Of a DNA stretch of 64,000 nt, positions 60,201-64,000 are shown one piece after another. The DNA comes from Clostridium beijerinckii (GTDB taxonomy: Bacteria; Bacillota; Clostridia; Clostridiales; Clostridiaceae). Location of the stretch: NCBI RefSeq assembly GCF_018223745.1, contig NZ_CP073653.1, positions 4,390,001 through 4,454,000 on the forward strand. Reading direction: 5' to 3'. Each line of letters starts with the position of its first letter. The first letter of the stretch is position 1. Position numbers and translations under genes: made by a program. The notes under the pieces were generated by a model. The model saw only the letters and a program-made list of their open reading frames with translations, was not told the DNA's origin and searched no databases.

Positions 60201-60551
60201 AAACACATTACCTCCTTTTCTATAACAGTATTTCATTCCATTTATCATATTTCACGTTATTCTATAATATAATTATACACTTATTTGCTTTAGTGAGTAA
60301 ATATATTACTAGTTAATATATATTATTATTTAATATCTCCATATCTTTATTTTCAATAACTATCGCATCATTTTATTGACACAAAAGAAATAGTATGGTA
60401 AATCTAAAATAATTGAAATAAATTAATTCTATACAGTTTAATTACATTTATAAAATTGATTAGATATTGGTATTAACAATATAATTTAAACATTAGATGT
60501 TTTCTTATTAGATTTATTGTTACTTATCTAAAGTAGTGAGGTGATTCAGCA
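60201..60551. other. Non-coding interval between divergent H-NOX receptor and MocR genes
   Basis: AT-rich promoter region. I see no hairpin with U-tract and no gene. GAGGTG at 60538-60543 is the ribosome-binding site for the TTG start of the MocR gene. Confidence 0.4.
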
Positions 60552-62069
60552 TTGATATTTTCTAATCTTAATATAAATAAAGATGAACCTATTTATATTC
60601 AAATTGAAAGACATATAAAACAAGGCATTAAAAACGGTGAATTAAAAAAAGATAGCAAACTTCCATCTACAAGGGAAGTAAGTAAATTTTTAAATATAAG
60701 TAGAAATTCTGTAATTTCAGCCTATGAAGAATTAGAAAGCATAGGAGTAATAACAACAAAAAGAGGGATAGGCACTTTTATCTCCATAGAAAGTGAAAAT
60801 GAAAGTTATGAATATAATGTAGATTTTTCTAAAAGAATTAACAATTATGGAACTACCTTAAAGAAGTTTGATATCATAAAAAGTGAATTGCCGTATAAGA
60901 AGGGAATGATATCATTCAAATCCATTTCCCCTGAAAGTCATCTCTTTAATCTTGATGATTTTAAAAGATCTCTGTTAGATGCTTGGACTTACGAAGAAGC
61001 CAATCTATTGAATTACGGTTATGCTAAAGGATATAAGCCGCTAATAGATTATTTTTTAGATTATATGAGAGATAAAAGAGTTGATACTAATAACAAAGAT
61101 ATTTTAGTAACTAATGGATTTACCGAAGCCTTTGATATAGTAATTAGTTCGCTAACAAATAATGGTGATATTATTTTATGTGAAGAACCAACACATAATA
61201 CAGCTTTAAAAATTATGAAAGCCTATGGACTAAAGATAATTCAAGTAAAAATGGATAAAGAAGGCTTAGATTTAGTATCTCTTGAAAATGCTTTAAGCAA
61301 ATATAATCCAAAGTTCGGATATTTGATCCCGTCTTACAATAATCCAACTGGAATCGTAACTAAAACTGAAAGAAGAAAGGAAATATATAAACTTTTTAGA
61401 AAATATTCTGTTCCTATAATAGAAGATGGCTTTAATGAAGAATTACTCTACTCAAGCTCCCCAATTGATCCAATAGCATCACTATGCGGAACTGGTAATG
61501 GAGTCATATATATAGGAAGTCTTTCTAAAATACTGTTCCCCGGTCTTAGAATAGGATGGATATTCGCAGATGATAATCTTATAGAAACTTTAGAAAGTGT
61601 AAAACGTGGAAGAAATATTCATTCTTCTTTTTTAGATCAAAGCGCATTTTTCTATTACCTAAAAAGTGGTGCCTTCAGCAGATATGTTAAAAATGTAAGA
61701 AAATATTATAGAGATAAATACAATCTTGTACTAGATATGGTTGAAAAATATATTCCATATGAATATATAACTGGTGAGGGTGGCCTTCATGTATTCATAA
61801 AGCTAAAGAACAACATAAATGCAAGAACTCTTCTGGAACTCTGCTATAAAGATAATGTATTATTTATGCCTGGTGATATTTTTTATGAAAATTCCAATGA
61901 CAATGTAGAATTTCACACTAAAACAGATGATAACAAGCCTATTACACATAGAAAGAAAAGCTTAAAAGGTTATGATACTTTTAGAATTGGATTTGGTCGA
62001 GTAAGTGATGAAGATATAAAAAAAGGTATTGAAATAATAGGAAAAAATATAAGACTTTTAGATAATTAG
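60552..62069 (+). CDS. MocR-type GntR/aminotransferase regulator
   Basis: 505 residues starting at TTG 60552, 8 bases after GAGGTG; no ATG is available close by. The N-terminal GntR winged helix (EPIYIQIERHIKQGIKNGEL, KLPSTREVSKFLNISRNSVI, YEELESIGVITTKRGIGTFI) is joined to a fold-type I aminotransferase domain. The PLP Lys326 is in YIGSLSKILFPGLRIGW and the NNPTGIV and EDGFNEE motifs are intact. MocR proteins use PLP or an aminated ligand as effector, for example PdxR and GabR. No pdxST or gabT is adjacent, so the target is unknown. A 60-residue insert near the C-terminus (DNVEFHTKTDDNKPITHRKK) is unusual. Confidence 0.9.
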   Translation: MIFSNLNINKDEPIYIQIERHIKQGIKNGELKKDSKLPSTREVSKFLNISRNSVISAYEELESIGVITTKRGIGTFISIESENESYEYNVDFSKRINNYGTTLKKFDIIKSELPYKKGMISFKSISPESHLFNLDDFKRSLLDAWTYEEANLLNYGYAKGYKPLIDYFLDYMRDKRVDTNNKDILVTNGFTEAFDIVISSLTNNGDIILCEEPTHNTALKIMKAYGLKIIQVKMDKEGLDLVSLENALSKYNPKFGYLIPSYNNPTGIVTKTERRKEIYKLFRKYSVPIIEDGFNEELLYSSSPIDPIASLCGTGNGVIYIGSLSKILFPGLRIGWIFADDNLIETLESVKRGRNIHSSFLDQSAFFYYLKSGAFSRYVKNVRKYYRDKYNLVLDMVEKYIPYEYITGEGGLHVFIKLKNNINARTLLELCYKDNVLFMPGDIFYENSNDNVEFHTKTDDNKPITHRKKSLKGYDTFRIGFGRVSDEDIKKGIEIIGKNIRLLDN

Positions 62070-62082
62070 CATCTAATTAAAG

Positions 62083-62124
62083 TAAAAAAATCATTGCCAC
62101 AAAATTATGGCCAATGATTTTTTT
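62083..62124. terminator. Shared terminator of MocR and nox genes
   Basis: AAAATCATTG-CCA pairs with TGG-CCAATGATTTT with one bulge; T-tracts exist on both strands. It lies between the two convergent stops. Confidence 0.82.
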
Positions 62125-62151
62125 ACTTAACACCTATTATAAGAATTTTTA

Positions 62152-63492
62152 TTATATATTTTTTAATGCCTGCAAAGCAGCTATATTTAGTAAACTCCAA
62201 GGTTTATTAAAATGTGGTTGGAAGAAGAAATCTGTCATTGCAAGTTCTTCTATAGTCATTTTATTTTGAATTACTACTGATAATGTGTTCATAAATTGTG
62301 TTAAATCTAAATTCGAAATTATTTGACCTCCAAGTATTCTTCTACTGTCTTTATCATAAACTAATTTTAATAATGCTTCTTCGTAAGTAGGCATAAACTC
62401 TGGTCTATAATTATCTGTAACAGAAACTGCTCCTACATTAAATGATGTTGTATTTTTTGCAACTTCTTCAGTTAATCCTGTAGATGCAATACATTTTTCA
62501 TATATCTTAATTCCTGATGTACCTTGTGTTCCCATATACTTTAATTTAGGTTCAACTATATTATGAGCAATTAAAGTTCCCATTCTAACTGCATTTGTTG
62601 CTAAAGGTATATATCGTGTATCATCAGCCGGATTAAACTTAACAACACAGCAATCTCCTGCTGCAAATACATCTTTTCTACTTGTTTGCATATATTCATC
62701 AATCATAATTGCACCATTTTGAAGCGTCTCCAATTTACCTTTTACAAGAGCAGTGCTTGGTGCAAATCCAATGCATAATATAACTAAATCTGCCTCATAT
62801 TCATTATTATCAGTCACTACATGTGAAACTTTATCATTCTCTCCCTTGAACAATTTAACTTTTTCCCCTAAAACTAGGTTTATTCCATGATCTCTAAATT
62901 CCTTTTCTGCAATATCAGTAAATTCTTTGTCCAAGTACTTAGACATTATTCTCTCTTCAGCGTCTATTAATGTAACATTTTTATTCTGAATTTTGAAAGC
63001 TTCTGCAAGTTCCACACCGATGTATCCGCCACCAATTACAACTACATTCTTTGCATCACTGCGTCTAGCTTCAATTTCTTTTGCATGATTATAGTTTTTA
63101 CATAATAAAATATTTTGTAAATTTCCACCTTCAAACTTAGGTATTATTGGCCAAGATCCTAATGTTAAAACTAACTTCTCATAACTATCTTCAAATATCT
63201 CATCATTTTCTAAATTCTTAACTTTAACAATTTTATTATCAAAGTCGATATCTAAAACATCATGTTTCATCTTTGTTTTAACTCCTAAAGAGCTCAAATT
63301 ATCTGGTGAATTATAAAATAATTTTTCTGTTTCAGTAACTATTCCTCCTATACTTAACGCAATTCCACAAGAAAGAAATGATATATTATCGTTTCTTTCA
63401 TAAACTACGACATCACTATCTGGGTATAATTCCTTTAAATTAACAATAGCAGCTGTTCCTGCATGTGTGCATCCAATTACAATAACCTTCAT
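62152..63492 (-). CDS. nox: NADH oxidase / CoA-disulfide reductase family flavoprotein
   Basis: 446 residues. The FAD site is VIVIGCTHAGTAAIVNL with His10, and the redox Cys42 is in NISFLSCGIALSIGG. These two positions match the active site of streptococcal water-forming NADH oxidase and NADH peroxidase. The NAD site is VVVIGGGYIGVELAEAF, and the second FAD motif is VFAAGDCC. C-terminal dimerisation domain ends QPHFNKPWSLLNIAAL. It would remove oxygen or peroxide at NADH expense, or reduce CoA disulfide. It lies near an oxygen-type H-NOX receptor, in keeping with oxygen defence. Confidence 0.92.
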   Translation of the reverse strand: MKVIVIGCTHAGTAAIVNLKELYPDSDVVVYERNDNISFLSCGIALSIGGIVTETEKLFYNSPDNLSSLGVKTKMKHDVLDIDFDNKIVKVKNLENDEIFEDSYEKLVLTLGSWPIIPKFEGGNLQNILLCKNYNHAKEIEARRSDAKNVVVIGGGYIGVELAEAFKIQNKNVTLIDAEERIMSKYLDKEFTDIAEKEFRDHGINLVLGEKVKLFKGENDKVSHVVTDNNEYEADLVILCIGFAPSTALVKGKLETLQNGAIMIDEYMQTSRKDVFAAGDCCVVKFNPADDTRYIPLATNAVRMGTLIAHNIVEPKLKYMGTQGTSGIKIYEKCIASTGLTEEVAKNTTSFNVGAVSVTDNYRPEFMPTYEEALLKLVYDKDSRRILGGQIISNLDLTQFMNTLSVVIQNKMTIEELAMTDFFFQPHFNKPWSLLNIAALQALKNI

Positions 63493-63783
63493 ATCATATC
63501 CTCCTGAAATCTTTTAATAATTTTTACTTACAAATAATAATTATTAATTAATAATATTATATATCTTTATCCCAAAAAAATAAAGAATTTTTCTTCAAAA
63601 ATACAATCATTCTCTAATATCTATTTTGCAATTAAATCTCTACATTCTGTAATTACTATCACTTAGTGTGATAAAAGTTTTATTATGTAGATTTATCATT
63701 GAGCATATATATATTATTAATTATTTGTTTATGATATATTTTATACTGCCTATTGAATAATATACTTAATACACTTAAAAGCC

Positions 63784-64000
63784 TTATTCTATCTTTTTAA
63801 AGTTCAATTTTTCCATTACAAGATCCATTTTTTTTATATCAATAGGCTTTGTCGCATATACTTCACAACCATTGTTAAAAATACTTTTGACTAAGTCCGC
63901 ATCATTTAGAGCTGTTGTCATTATTATTTTTACTTTTTTATTATTCTCAATATTTTTTTGCTTCTCTATTTCTCGAATAGTCTTTAGAACCTTTACTCCA
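63784..64000 (-). CDS. Response-regulator receiver domain protein (5' part outside window)
   Basis: The last 72 codons are visible. The sequence reads KVKIIMTTALNDADLVKSIF, NNGCEVYATKPIDIKKMDLV, EKLNFKKIE. The switch Thr (MTTA), the aromatic in EVYA and the conserved Lys in KPID identify the end of a CheY-like receiver. No output domain follows. The phospho-Asp lies beyond the window end. Such stand-alone receivers often serve chemotaxis or phosphorelays. Confidence 0.8.
   Translation of the reverse strand, partial: GVKVLKTIREIEKQKNIENNKKVKIIMTTALNDADLVKSIFNNGCEVYATKPIDIKKMDLVMEKLNFKKIE

Overview
The window is AT-rich chromosomal DNA from a spore-forming, anaerobic, solvent/acid-producing member of Clostridium sensu stricto (C. 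beijerinckii-like). The reasons are the small acid-soluble spore protein SspH, a Spo0E-type phosphatase, a sigma-G-like promoter, butyrate kinase, an [FeFe]-hydrogenase family protein, strong AGGAGG ribosome-binding sites and many TTG/GTG starts. The genus is an inference from these features; no rRNA is present. I see no tRNA, CRISPR array, insertion sequence or prophage.

Region by region. Positions 1-3400: a CHAP-domain cell-wall amidase fragment, then an agr quorum-sensing locus in which agrBD (+) converges on agrCA (-); a 39-residue AgrD overlaps the 3' end of agrC. 3.7-9.3 kb: a TPR membrane protein, a bicovalent FAD oxidase, sspH, an 830-bp non-coding interval with hairpins and a degenerate ~40-bp repeat, a DUF2167 protein and a small protein behind a sigma-G-like promoter. 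9.4-14.5 kb: a CycA-type amino-acid permease under a tandem glycine riboswitch, an aldo/keto reductase with an AdhR/NmlR-type MerR regulator and a textbook MerR promoter, and a secreted transglutaminase-like protein. 14.8-21.1 kb: a small unknown protein and a five-gene Opp/Dpp peptide ABC transporter. 21.5-28.7 kb: a small DMT-type protein, an orphan multi-PAS histidine kinase, a GH1 6-phospho-beta-glucosidase, a secreted CAP-domain protein with a long structured leader, and a small P-loop kinase. 29-38.9 kb: a CPBP protease homologue, FabF, an AraC/GyrI regulator, a membrane protein resembling Pyr4/PaxB terpene cyclases, a CNNM/CorC protein, Spo0E, an XRE regulator, an orphan sugar-binding protein and signal peptidase I.

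39.2-45.7 kb: an alpha/beta hydrolase, then a second agr module (DUF5317 protein, kinase-less AgrC-like membrane domain, AgrB, a 41-residue AgrD) followed directly by a GGDEF-HD-GYP cyclic-di-GMP protein instead of a kinase and regulator. RlmA and a YdcF-like protein lie upstream. 46-49.9 kb: a divergent [FeFe]-hydrogenase, a short AraC regulator, a stand-alone ClpP and a DEDDh exonuclease. 50-56.1 kb: an organic-acid block with a CitA/DcuS-type kinase and regulator, butyrate kinase, a KdgT-family permease and malic enzyme. 56.4-64 kb: a TraX homologue, an Lrp regulator divergent from an AhpD-like protein, an H-NOX chemoreceptor with an oxygen-binding type pocket, a MocR regulator, an NADH oxidase and the end of a response-regulator receiver.

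Two themes stand out: cell-cell signalling by cyclic peptides (two agr modules with different outputs) and oxygen/redox sensing (H-NOX receptor, NADH oxidase, AhpD-like protein, divergent hydrogenase). The second agr module wired to cyclic-di-GMP is my best candidate for an undescribed system.
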